This document shows, one piece after another, positions 1 through 10,739 of a stretch of DNA of 64,000 nucleotides. The DNA is taken from NCBI GenBank assembly GCA_033980235.1, contig CM067067.1:30941451-31005450 (forward strand). Direction: 5' to 3'. Below the pieces are notes generated by a model. It was given only the letters and a program-made list of their open reading frames with translations, made no database searches and had not been told where the DNA came from. Position numbers and translations under genes: made by a program. Each line of letters starts with the position of its first letter. The stretch's first letter is position 1. Source of the DNA: Diadema setosum. Taxonomy: Eukaryota > Echinodermata > Echinoidea > Diadematoida > Diadematidae.

Positions 1-3000
1 ACTCACTGAGTGGGAAGTATTATTGTGCGAAGGACGTGCGGTGCAGTGCGGTGTGCATTGTGTTGGGATGAATCTTGGTTTGTACGTTGAGTGTTATTTT
101 GTGTATCAGTGTGATGAGGTGAATGTTACTTCAGTTATGGCCGTGAACTCATCGTTTATGGTGTTTGTTGACCAGGTGGTATGAATATTTATGTGTCAGA
201 AGTATACTGGATTATGAGGGTGTTTTTTAGTTCTCGTTTGAAAATGTTCAACGACGTACATTGTTTTAAATGAGGGGGTAAAGAATTCCAAATATCTGGT
301 CCATTATGTTTTTTAATGATTTTTGAGCTAAAATGATTCTGGGGTTTTCGAGATGGTAATCGGACGACTGACGTGTTGGATATGAATGAACGGTGGAATC
401 TGGAGTGAAGAAGCCATCAAAAATTTTTGGAAGACAATTAAATGTATATTTATACATAAAAACAGCAGTTTGAAAGGTGTGAAGATCCTCAATTTTCAAT
501 GTTTTTAGTTGACGAAATAGGGGATTGGATGGGGATAAGTAACGGGAATTGGTAATCAAACGTATACAACACGTTTTTGGAGGGTAAGAATTGGATTAAT
601 TTTAGTTGAGCACACAGTTTCCCCAAACGATATTGCAGTATGTGATATGTGGAAAGATCAATCCATTGTATAGAATAGTCAAGGAATTTTGAGAAATGAA
701 GTTTTTCAGTCGATATAAAATTCCCACAGTTCTCGAGACAGACGTGTGGATATTATGAATGTGATCGTTCCAAGTTAAACTCGAGTCAATCGTGATTCCT
801 AAAAATTTAGTAGATCTTACTTCAGTTAAGGATAATCCATCAATATTAATATTATAACTGCTGTTAATGTTCTGTGAAGCAGTAGGTTTGAAACGTATAA
901 AATTTGTTTTAGAGACATTAAGGGATAATTTATTACATATAAACCATTGGGAGACTTTGTCTATTTCCGTGTTCAGAGTATCAAACAGTGTTTCGAGGTT
1001 CTCATGGGAGTAAAAAATATTAGTATCATCCGCAAAAAGTATAAATTTAAGAGTTTTTGATGTATTTATAATATCATTGATATATACAAGGAACAGTAGG
1101 GGGCCAAGAATTGATCCCTGGGGAACACCACATACAATATTAGAATTCGGAGATTTAGATGACTTAAATAGTACATAATATTGCTTTCTGTTGGATAAAT
1201 AATCAATATGTCCAAGAAAGTGCTAAACCACGAATACCATATCTTTTTAATTTGTAAATTAATATATCATGATCTATGGTATCAAAAGCCTTTGATAAAT
1301 CCATGAAAATTCCTATAAAGTGTTTTTTTATTTGCAAAAGATTCAGTAATCTTATCTAACAATTGAATTATAGCTAAATCGGTGGAATGGCCCTTTCTAA
1401 ATCCAAACTGATTAGGTATAAGTAGGTCATTTACATGAAGAAAAATGTACAGGCGTTTATGAATAATTTTTTCCAGAATTTTAGAAATACTATAGGTAAT
1501 AACGATATTGGTCTATAATTTGTTAAAAGAGAAGGGTCGTCTTTTCTTTTGAAAATTGGAACTACTTTCGCAATTTTTAATGAGTTTGGGCATATTCCAG
1601 AAGACAGTGAAAGATTGAAAATGTAAGATAAAGGTGTGGTTATTTGTTTGATGATTTTCTTGAGTATATAAACACTTATTTCATCATGGCCACTAGATCT
1701 ACTTGGCTTTAGTCTGTTAACAATCTCCAGTATTTCTTCCTCATCTGTTGGGGTAAAGAAAAGGGATTTGTCGCAGTTTGGTGGAAGAAATTCAGTAAAG
1801 TTTGAATGAACATGTTTGTTTTTTTATTTTTGAAGCTAATTGGGGGCCAATATTTACGAAGTATGAGTTAAAAGCATCAGATATTTCATCACGGTTTGTG
1901 AGTTCTTTGTTGTCATTGTAAAAAACGGACGATGTTTCCTTATTATTTTTACCTGTTATTTCATATATAGTTTCCCATAAGCCATTTACGTTATCCTTTT
2001 GATTATCAAACTTATCGGAATAATACATTTTACGAGAAATACGAATCAAATTACTGAGTGTATTTCTATACTTTTTTAATCTGTAAAATGTTTTGTATTG
2101 TGGGTAGTAATCGCCAATTTATACAATTTACTACGGGTTTTTATGGAATTGATGATTCCCTTTGTAATCCAGGGATGTTTGTTCTTTCTACGTGTGTTTT
2201 TTTTTTCTTAACTAAAGGAATGTTTTTTCGATAATAATATAAAAGTTTATCTAGGAAAATCATAAGCTTTATCGGCGTTATTTTGAAGATACACTTCTTG
2301 CCATTCTTCCTTCACTAAGTCAAGATTAAGTAATTCAATATTCTCGTCTGATTCTTTTCTGTACATTATTGGCCTGGGTTTTGAAATACTTTTGACGATT
2401 TCAGAATAACGAAGAATAATGAATATCGGTAAATGATCAGATATATCATAATATAAGATACCATTAATGAATTTATCTACAGAAAAGTTATTAGAAAAAA
2501 TATTATCCAACAAGGTTTTAGATGTTTGGGATATTCTTGTTGGGTTATCAAGATGGGAATGGAAAGCATATGAAAAAAGAATAGTTTTCAATTTTACCGC
2601 TAAATTATCTATTTTCGTCATGTCAATATTATAGTCGCCCATAATATAAATTTCCTTATTTTCTTGTGTAATCGTGTTGAGGCATTCATCAAAATTTTCT
2701 AAAAACGTTTCGGTTTTATGATTTGGTGGTCTGTTTATAACACCAATTATCTTATTTTTCATTTTATCATTGATGATTTCCAGAAACAGGCTTTCACAAC
2801 CTTCAATATCAATATCAGTTCTTATTTTTACTCGCAATTCGTTATATATATATATATAGGGCTACCCCTCCCCCTCTACCTCTCTTACGATCAGAGCGAA
2901 ATATTTTATATCTATCAAGGCTAAACAAATTTGGAGACGTGTGCCCTAGCCAAGTTTCAGTTATACCGATTGCGGAAAAGAGAAATTTTGTAAAGAAAGA

Positions 3001-3400
3001 AGAAGTAGTTCATATGAATCAAAATTTTTGTTTAAGCTTCTAGCATTCCAGTGGAATAAGCTAAGATCTTTAATGGGGTTATAATTAGTGTCATCATTCC
3101 TATTTGTGGAATTACTACGGGAATTATTAACATGACTTGCAGTGGAATCAAGTGAAGATTTGAACATATTATTATTGAAACCCGAAATAGTGTAGTATTT
3201 ACTGTGATTACTTATGATACCCTGGTCAGGATGATCGTTGTTATGAGTAATTATGAGGATTTGAGTGGAAAGTTGAGAATGGTTGCTCTGGGGCCATGTA
3301 TTTTTGTGTAGTACGTTGCAATGTCTTCGCGTGAATGTGAATGTGAGTGTGTGCATGTGTGGGGGTGTGCAGTGCATGTGAGTTGATAATAACAATAACG
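1..3400 (-). mobile_element. Non-LTR retrotransposon (LINE), decayed, nearly full coding length
   Basis: Read on the minus strand, this segment carries an apurinic-type endonuclease, a reverse transcriptase and a C-terminal region in order, then a 3' untranslated part that runs off the left edge of the window. The coding part is about 3.2 kb. I see no separate ORF1 upstream; the 5' part is CA-rich. The single-ORF layout and the motif flavour fit the CR1/Jockey-like group of LINEs, but the clade cannot be fixed by eye. The 3' end lies outside the window, so target-site duplications cannot be checked. Confidence 0.88.
189..3395 (-). pseudogene. LINE endonuclease-reverse transcriptase polyprotein, frameshifted
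   Basis: The protein would nick target DNA and copy the element's RNA at the nick. The endonuclease lies at about 3065-2430, read leftward. Its motifs are WNARSLN, ITETWL (near 2965), GGGVALYI, GVINRPPN, IMGDYNID and SDHLPI. A linker frame runs at 2049-1792. The reverse transcriptase follows, with YRPISLLPI (near 1515), [24 protein letters not shown] (near 1280), GVPQGSILGPLL (near 1120) and the catalytic FADD box (1036-1025). The C-terminal frame is open at 559-266 and, after a frame change near 290, stops at 189-191. At least four frame breaks separate these blocks (near 2990, 2230, 1790 and 1450-1200), so no intact protein can be made. The catalytic FADD remains, so decay is probably recent. 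Confidence 0.85.
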
Positions 3401-3632
3401 ATACTGATACATTTTTACGTTATACAATAGAACAAATGTTACATCATATAGTCTCGCTAAATTTATGTCTACAAAAGTAAATGGAATCCTCCTACACTTA
3501 ACGTTGGTGTGGTAAATTCGTATGCGTAATATGAAATAACAATGATTATAAAAGAAGACAAGGCGCTTATTTGGTAATAACAGAAATATAATTACTCCAA
3601 TAATAGCATACGAACGAGGTGTTCTAACAGTT
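3400..3632. other. Intervening sequence between LINE and TIR element
   Basis: About 230 bp of AT-rich sequence lie between the LINE 5' end and the TIR element that starts at 3633. It may include LINE 5' UTR. I see no gene or RNA signal. Confidence 0.4.
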
Positions 3633-4778
3633 CAGGCGCGGTGGAGCACCCCAATTTGCATCTCATTATCGCCCCGTTCTATTTGAATTTCCAACGGGCA
3701 TGCACGGCTGCCCGAAACTGTGTGCATGAAAAAGTCAAATCTTTACCTTCTCCTTGTGCCGCTATGCGTGCCGCTAGTAAACTCAAACTTCCCAAACTAT
3801 CTAAGTTTTTAAAAACCTTCCTTCTGATGAAAACATTATGAAATTTGCTGCACTAGAACTTGAGATATTAAAGCGTTTTGAAAATCACATCTCGCAAAAC
3901 ATGCTCTCTGTTTTTTTCCGACTGGACTATGGCCGGGCTCCAATGTGTCCGAAATTGGCAACATAAGTTTATCAGGCCTCAATCCATATATTATGGTGAA
4001 AGTTTTCGCTTGGTTCCACCTGTACTTTTTGAGAAATCAACTTGTTTCTACAGGGTTTGGAATAGAAAATTGTAGTCAGCGAAACAATTGAAAATGACGT
4101 CATTTCTTTTCCCGTAATATTGGGCATGCGTGGTGCGTGAGATTCAGGATTTCGTGCTCATTGTTGGTTTGCATGGTGACGCAATTTTGCTGAGTGTCGC
4201 ACGGCGGTGACTGCTGAGCTGCTACCGCGCACGCTGCATGCAGCAAAGTGTTGTGTGTGCTGTGACATGCAACGCACGCTACAGTCACGCGATTATATAC
4301 ATGGGACCGACCTGTACGCTTTGCGTTCGTGTCATTTTTGACATCACCTTCTGTTTTTTTCCGACACAACCATGCATGGCCGGGAATATCACGGTACGAC
4401 ATTTTTAAAATGCAAGCAGATAAATAATTTTCGGTGTACTTTGGTCGAATGGCGCTTTGGTTCCGCTATCACACTTCGTGAATTTTAGGATGATTTTCGA
4501 GGCATATTTTTGGTAATTTTGCTCGCCAGGTTTTCGCTAAAATTTCACATTTTATCATAGTCAAATCCTTTGATATGTTATATGTGCATATTCGGACATG
4601 TTTTCAAATTCATACTAACTCAATTTTAATCCGAAAATAGGTTTCCTTAAATTGTTATTAGCTTGAGAAGTTGTTTACTTTTTCTCAACTACGCGAGTAC
4701 ATGTTGTTTACTTGATGCAAATGAGACTCGGCTGCCGATGGATTTCTGCGAGATAATTGGGGTGCTCCACCGCGCCTG
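3633..4778. mobile_element. Non-autonomous DNA transposon with 24-bp terminal inverted repeats
   Basis: The left end begins CAGGCGCGGTGGAGCACCCC and continues AATT (3633-3656). The same 24 bases occur in reverse complement at 4755-4778. AGTT flanks both sides (3629-3632 and 4779-4782), which would be a 4-bp target-site duplication. The 1146-bp body has no transposase-like frame. It includes a GC-rich patch near 4100-4400 with many GCA/TGC steps. The superfamily is not recognised. Confidence 0.75.
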
Positions 4779-4849
4779 AGTTAAGGTAAAAAAAAAAATA
4801 GATTGGTTCTTTTACAGAGTCATGCTGACAAGCCCCTTCGAACGTCTAT

Positions 4850-5438
4850 GACCCCGTTTACAGTGCGAGGCTCGGCCGCGGCTCGGCCGCGGCCGTGCCC
4901 AGCCCCGCTTCAGTGTAAACGCACAAAAGGCCAAATGCGAGGCCAAAATTGGCCTCGCTCTGGAGGTGGTCTCGGCCACGGCCGAGCCGCGGCCGAGCCC
5001 GGCCTTTTCTTGGTGTAAACGCAAACTGGGCCAAATGCGCGGCCAATTGCGCGGCCAATTTTAGTCTGGCTTCCAAACCCTCTGCCTGTATCTTTCGATA
5101 TTCAGGATGTTAACCCCCTCAACGTCGAAAACTAGTATAGTTTTAGGTGGTTTTGTCCTGCAAAGGATTCTTTCCTTCGGCAAAGGCCTTTGCCCGAACG
5201 GCGACTTCGTCGCCACGGAATTCATTTGGCAAAGGGTCTGAAAACCAGACAATACCAAATTGCATTTGTTCACAAGCAGAGCGCCACTACGACAAAATAT
5301 TTAAAGGTTTGAATCAAAAGCGCGGCCGAGCCCAGCAGTGTAAACGGACAAAATTGCGAGGCTCGGCCGCGCAATTGAGGCCGGTCTCGGCCACGGCCGA
5401 GCCGCGGCCGAGCCCGGCCTCGCACTGTAAACGGGGTC
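4850..5438. mobile_element. GC-rich MITE, copy A of a tandem pair
   Basis: A 589-bp element starting GACCCCGTTTACAGTGCGAG and ending with the inverse (CGCACTGTAAACGGGGTC). Subterminal arms are dense in GGCCGCGGCC-type palindromes. The core contains a TTCGG...CCGAA inverted repeat around CAAAGGCCTTTG and a GGCGACTTCGTCGCC hairpin. Open frames in it come from its GC-rich, stop-poor composition and are not a conserved protein. It is followed after 5 bp by a near-identical copy. Confidence 0.8.
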
Positions 5439-5443
5439 TTTTA

Positions 5444-6033
5444 GACCCCGTTTACAGTGCGAGGCTCGGCCGCGGCCGAGTCCAGCCTCGCTTCAGTGTA
5501 AACGCGCAAAAGGCCAAATGCGAGGCCAAAATTGGCCTCGCATTTGGCCTCGCTCTGGAGGTGGTCTCAGCCGCGGCCGAGCCGCGGCCGAGCCCGGCCT
5601 TTTCTCAGTGTAAACGCAAACTGGGCCAAATGCGCGGCCAATTGCGCGGCCAATTTTAGTCTGGCTTCCAAACCCTCTGCCTGTATCTTTCGCTATTCAG
5701 GATATTAACCCCCTCAACGTCGAAAACCAGTATAGTTTAAGGTGGTTTTGTCCTGCAAAGGATTCTTTCCTTCGGCAAAGGCCTTTGCCCGAACGGCGAC
5801 TTCGTCGCCACGGAATTCATTTGGCAAAGGGTCTGAAAACCAGACAATACCAAATTGCATTTGTTTACAAGCAGAGCGCCACTACGACAAAATATTGAAA
5901 GGTTTGAATCAAAAGCGCGGCCGAGCCCAGCAGTGTAAACGGACAAAATTGCGAGGCTCGGCCGCGCAATTGAGGCCGGACTCGGCCGCGGCCGAGCCGC
6001 GGCCGAGCCCGGCCCCGCACTGTAAACGGGGTC
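5444..6033. mobile_element. GC-rich MITE, copy B of a tandem pair
   Basis: A 590-bp element with the same ends and core as its left neighbour. The cores differ at only a few positions, for example GTTCACAAG versus GTTTACAAG. The trinucleotide TAT precedes copy A (4847-4849) and follows copy B (6034-6036), as if the pair had been inserted as a unit with a 3-bp target duplication. Three-base duplications are typical of PIF/Harbinger elements, but this assignment is tentative. Confidence 0.8.
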
Positions 6034-6036
6034 TAT

Positions 6037-7842
6037 GCATTTACGTAGAGATAGTTTGTGAAGGTGAGACATATGAAGGAGGAATGTACATCTGGAGGAA
6101 AATTCTTGTGTCAAACTACAATGAAAGGGTTCACAAGTAGTTTACAAGAGTGCAAACGGGACATTCTTGAGTGATTTATAACTGTGCACGGACACTGTCT
6201 TGACAAAAATAAAGAATTCATTCTGTATACATTATCTACTGGTAGTTTAGGAAAATCCAGACCAATTGAATTTGTCCCGATCGTCAAAAACATCAGTCGT
6301 TTGTTTATCTTATACGAAATTTTTAGAATCTGATTTAAATGTAAGCTGGTATGTTGTTTAATTCGTCAGAAGCGGAAATAAATGATACTCTGCTGATCAA
6401 TAGTGCTCTATGGGGAAGAAGTTCAGTTTTAAAAAAAACAAACAAACAAACAAACAAAAACCAAGATGCGGCCAACTGATGTCATTGTCAATATCAAGGT
6501 TGAAAGGTAAGTGCAGTTTAGGTATAATCAGACATGCACGTAAATAGAAAGTCTTTCCGGTAATGCAGCGGCGCCGGCAGGGCCCGGCATTCGGACGAAA
6601 GGGTCATAACAAGATAAAAAAAGAATATCTCAGTTGCTATTACTGAGTCATGCTGCTTAACCCCTGCCAACGACTGTGCACTAACGGAGAGAAACTTTGT
6701 GCAAAGTTCATTCATTCTAAGTAGTAATATGACAATAATAAAATTATATTTCATTGAATCCAAATGGAATGATGTGGTGGGCGTAAATCCACGAAGACCT
6801 CTTTAAGAAAGAGAAAGAGAAAAGAAATGTGTTAATTTTGGTTTTGCCCCTTTGACTTTGATTTGTTTCACGGGGGGGGGGGGAGACAAAGCAACGATAA
6901 AAGAGAGCTCTTCCACATAATAAAGACATTCGTCGTGGATTTGTGCTCAAACATGCGACAAATGATATTTAAACGTTGTTCGTTGTACATGATTTTCTGC
7001 GTATTTCGTTGGTATACTGTACTCCCTTTGGCTATGTCATTTTAATGGCATTCCAAGATAATTATAAGTGTATGTATCTATATAAATATACACAATAGAT
7101 TTGTATTATATTGGTACATTGCGGGTGAACACAGTAAGATTTGTTTGTGTTTATATATTGCAGATGTATCAGCATGATTACAACGTCATACTGTGTTAGG
7201 GAGGTCAATAAATTAATGTATACGGCAATTTTTTAACAGTATTGAGTACAGGCATAATCGTACAGTAATCTACAAGAGTTACAGGGAGTCAACCCACCAG
7301 GGAGTTCTGCCACAATAACAGAAAAAGCAGTATGCATGTTTTGACAAAATGGGTCCTATTGGGCAGGACAATGGCATCCTTTACAATAATATCATGGTCT
7401 ATTAAGGTAAAGTTTATCACATCATTATTGACCAGATCATGCAGTACGATCTAATTTAAGGTCATTACAGCATTTTGGTAACTATACACAATGATTTATA
7501 CACATGTTGAGCTTTTGTATCGTAGTGAAATTGACGGTGTGTTAGTTGTCTTATATAAATGCATATTTAAATGATAATTACGATTGTTTTCAGTCTTCGG
7601 TCTTATATCACGAAATTACATCGTAGTATTAGGCATATATAAATGTCACAAGTGAATGTATCAATTGCAGTTTGAAACTGATGCATTATTAGGTTTCAAT
7701 AAAGAGTTTACTACAAATACTATCAATCTGTATAATATCAAACAAATCATGTATTATGTGAAACAGTAAATAATGTCATAAATTTCCACTGATCATGTTC
7801 ACTCGATGATCAGGGAGTGAATGAGGGAACATGTTTAACTAC
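6037..7842. other. Gene-free AT-rich stretch
   Basis: I find no recognisable coding frame, RNA gene or element here. Small features are an (AAAC)n run near 6435-6460 and a G-run at 6873-6882. The 1.8 kb lies where ORF2 of the adjacent L1-type element would be expected on the minus strand, yet no reverse transcriptase motif is visible. Confidence 0.5.
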
Positions 7843-8589
7843 TCACTTGAAGTTGAAGGGAATGCCTCCATGTTGGCGCCATTTCCCGGCATAAAAACTC
7901 AGTTTGGTCCCTTTTTTGTACATTTCTTGGACTTGATCCCTCCATTTTCGTTTTTCCTCCAGGTCACTCTGCGTGAGGTCGTCGACGACGAAGCATCGCT
8001 TATCCTTTAAGGCCTCCCGGGCACGACGCATCACATCTACCTTTTCTCGGTATGAGAGAAATCTAACTAGGATGTGCCTTGGACGACCTTCAACCTTACG
8101 ACCATCACGATGGGCTCGTTCCAGTTTCGTTTCCATCTCGAACTTGGATCGAAGTAAGCCTTCAACAGCATCAACGCAATCTTCCCTCTGGTCCTGTAGT
8201 GGTTCCGGGACTCCAACGATGCGAACGTTGTTCCGCCTGGAGATTCTTTCGCTTTTGTTTGCCGCAATTTTATTTTTCATTACCTCAGAACGGAGCTCGG
8301 CGACTTCCTTTTCCATCATTTTCATTTTGCTTTCCATCAACTTTTGATTTTCCTCTATAGCGTCGACACGCTTCCTTTCGAATTGTATGGAGGCATCAAC
8401 ACTGGATTCCAATGTGGTCAGCTTCTCAAGACATTGGTCCACTGCTTTCTGGATCATAGAGTGGAAACGATCTGTTGCCTGCTTGAAGTATATGTCCAAG
8501 TATCCTGGTGTAAGGATAATGGGTAGGTGTTGAGGCCATGGCATTGCCTTCCTTCTCGTGGGGAACGGCGTGTTGCGTGTTCTCCTCAC
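7843..8589 (-). CDS. L1-type LINE ORF1 protein (RNA-binding chaperone), isolated copy
   Basis: A 248-residue open frame with the layout of L1 ORF1 proteins, which coat LINE RNA as trimers and act as nucleic-acid chaperones. Residues about 40-110 form a charged coiled coil (KAVDQCLEKL through KMMEKEVAELRSEV). Residues about 118-195 look like the ORF1 RRM, with NNVRIVGVPE and the strand RPRHILVRF. The last 50 residues fit the C-terminal domain (KDKRCFVVDDLTQSDLEEKR). It is normal in length for invertebrate ORF1p. The N-terminus is uncertain: an overlapping minus-strand frame at 8644-8426 suggests a frameshift near the start. No ORF2 follows toward lower coordinates, so this is either an isolated remnant or a non-autonomous derivative. 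Confidence 0.75.
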   Translation of the reverse strand: MRRTRNTPFPTRRKAMPWPQHLPIILTPGYLDIYFKQATDRFHSMIQKAVDQCLEKLTTLESSVDASIQFERKRVDAIEENQKLMESKMKMMEKEVAELRSEVMKNKIAANKSERISRRNNVRIVGVPEPLQDQREDCVDAVEGLLRSKFEMETKLERAHRDGRKVEGRPRHILVRFLSYREKVDVMRRAREALKDKRCFVVDDLTQSDLEEKRKWRDQVQEMYKKGTKLSFYAGKWRQHGGIPFNFK

Positions 8590-8849
8590 CTACCGACGTT
8601 GATCCGGCGGCCGTATTTGTGACGTCATCATGTAGTAGTTCCACTGATTCCGCATCGCTGGTTGCCTAGCTGACCGTCTAATGACTCTCGCTGCAAGGCG
8701 GCCGGAGTCAGTGGCGTGGGGCTGGCAACGATGTTAAAATTTTCAGCTCCCACAGTATTCTTGAAGACCCCTATTCTTTTTATGACGGATTTAAACAAAG
8801 TTGGCAGATACACAGTAGCATCTCTCGGGTCAATTACGATTTAATTTTG

Positions 8850-9140
8850 TTCAACGGACATCGGGAGGGGGGCTGGGGGAGCGGGGCACAGGCCCCAATA
8901 TAAAGAACTTATAGGGGGCCTATAGTGTATATTCTCCTTTAGAACCAGAAGTGAAAGTGCTATATAGTTCAATAGTAGGCCTAAGTACATTAGTAAACTG
9001 TTGAGTTTCTAATTTTGCTATGGCGGTCGACGAGATGCCTATAAAACAAATGGAGGGGGGAGGGGGGTTGGAGGAAACGGGGGTAACGGGTCCGCAACCC
9101 CTATATCAGAAGTTTTTAAGAATATTCGTCATCCGAACAA
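8850..9140. repeat. Pair of related G-rich repeat units
   Basis: Two segments near 8860-8930 and 9045-9130 share a G-rich stretch followed by a cytosine-containing turn and a short AT tail (GGGGCTGGGGGAGCGGGG and GGGGGGAGGGGGGTTGGAGG, each followed by CCCC and ATAT). They look like diverged copies of one repeat. No gene is seen between 8645 and 9660. Confidence 0.4.
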
Positions 9141-9784
9141 GAAGACCTAGAATTGAAATTGAGCGATCTGTTGCACAGTTTTGGCGAAATATTTGAAAAA
9201 AATCGTAATCCCATGCAAGGTTTATATAAGAAAAATAAACATTCAGAGACAGTGTCACTTGCTAAATCATGACAGCATTTTCACCAGTAATCTGATACCT
9301 AATGCATCGTATGGAGGTGGACCATTAAAGTGGGGCCAATGACGTTGCTCATAATATAGATTGCCCACATGGGCCCATCATGCTTCACCCCGCATTTTAC
9401 CCAGTTAGGCCTATATACTGAGTATACAATGCCCTCGTTTCTCTGCCGACCAAACAATTGTTGTCATGTCTGCCAAGAGGTAATTCAAGAGAGACAAAAT
9501 TATGTCGACTGTACAAGAGAAACAGAATATCATTATCAAGAAGAAGAAGCTGAGGGGAAGAGAAGACCAAAGCAGATACCTATATAAGAAAGCTAAGATC
9601 ATAGAGACCATACAGAAAATGAAGAAGAGCAAATTACAAGTGCATTAACTCCGCACGACATAGTAGTAGAGCAGATAAGCCCTCAAAATCACGTGAATTG
9701 TGCAAAATTTGACTAAAGCATGAAACTTTCACCAGTGTTAGTACATACCATAAGATTTATTTTAAGATCGGGAGGTAAGTCTGA

Positions 9785-10520
9785 TTTGACCTCTGATGAC
9801 CTCCAGAGGTCAATGTACTTTAGATATCAGGAAATCATCGTTTTTAGACATTTGCGAATGATATATGTGGTTATGTTGCACTAAACATGCATTGATACCA
9901 CAGAGAAATCATTTCCAGATTCAACAGAGCACTGACAGGTTTTTACCTTTGACCTCTGATGACCTCCAGAGGTCAATGAACTTTAAATATCAAAATATCG
10001 ATGTTTTTAGACATTTGTGAATGATATATGAGGTTATGATGCACTAAACATGCATCTATACTTCAGGGAAACTATTTTCTGATTCCACAGAGCATTGACA
10101 GGTTTTAACCTTTGACATCTGATGACCTTTGGAGGTCAATGACCTCAAAATATATTGATCTGTGATGTCATTGGTTAATGGTAACCATTGTTAAGATGTA
10201 CAAACAAGCATATCTGTCTTACAATGAAATTGTCTTCATATTCTAAAGAGCAGACAGGTTTCTACCTTTGACCTCTGATGACCTTGAGAGGTCAATGACC
10301 TCAGAATATCAGAATATTGAAGTATGACATCATTGGTGAAAGGTCAAACATGGTAAAGATGTACAAACAAGCATATCTGTGTACAATGACATCGTCTTCA
10401 TATTCCAAGGCACACAGACGAGTTTCTGCCTTTGACCTCTGATGATCTCGAGAGGTCAATGACCTCAAAGTATCAGAATAGTTTGGCATCATCAATGGTA
10501 AACATGATGATGTTCTAGAG
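9785..10520. repeat. Left arm array, nuclear-receptor half-site units
   Basis: About five units of roughly 155-165 bp, with cores near 9787, 9950, 10112, 10268 and 10433. Each core has TGACCT, four bases, TGACCT (a DR4 spacing), then AGGTCA. In units 3-5 this continues as AGGTCAATGACCT, an inverted repeat with one spacer base (IR1). Between cores the units share CATTGGT, ACAAACAAGCATAT and a polypyrimidine lead into TTTGACCTCTGATGACCT. Confidence 0.8.
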
Positions 10521-10739
10521 AGCACTCGTAGGCCCTGTTTATTAACGAGCCATTACCGTTCACCTATGAAAATCACACAAGGTCAAATACCTCGAATGAA
10601 ATGTGAGGATGTTAATATTGATATTGCGATAGTTAATAGTTAATAATTGTTTATAATGTAGGGCTTACAAACCATGCATTTCTGTTACCAAAAAAGTGGC
10701 TACTCATTCCGCAGAACTTTTCAGGTAATTATCTAAGTC

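Noticed and set aside
5147..6140. Open frames of 125-170 codons in the GC-rich pair
   Set aside because: They lie inside two MITE copies, overlap on both strands, and owe their length to stop-poor GGCCGCGG repeats.
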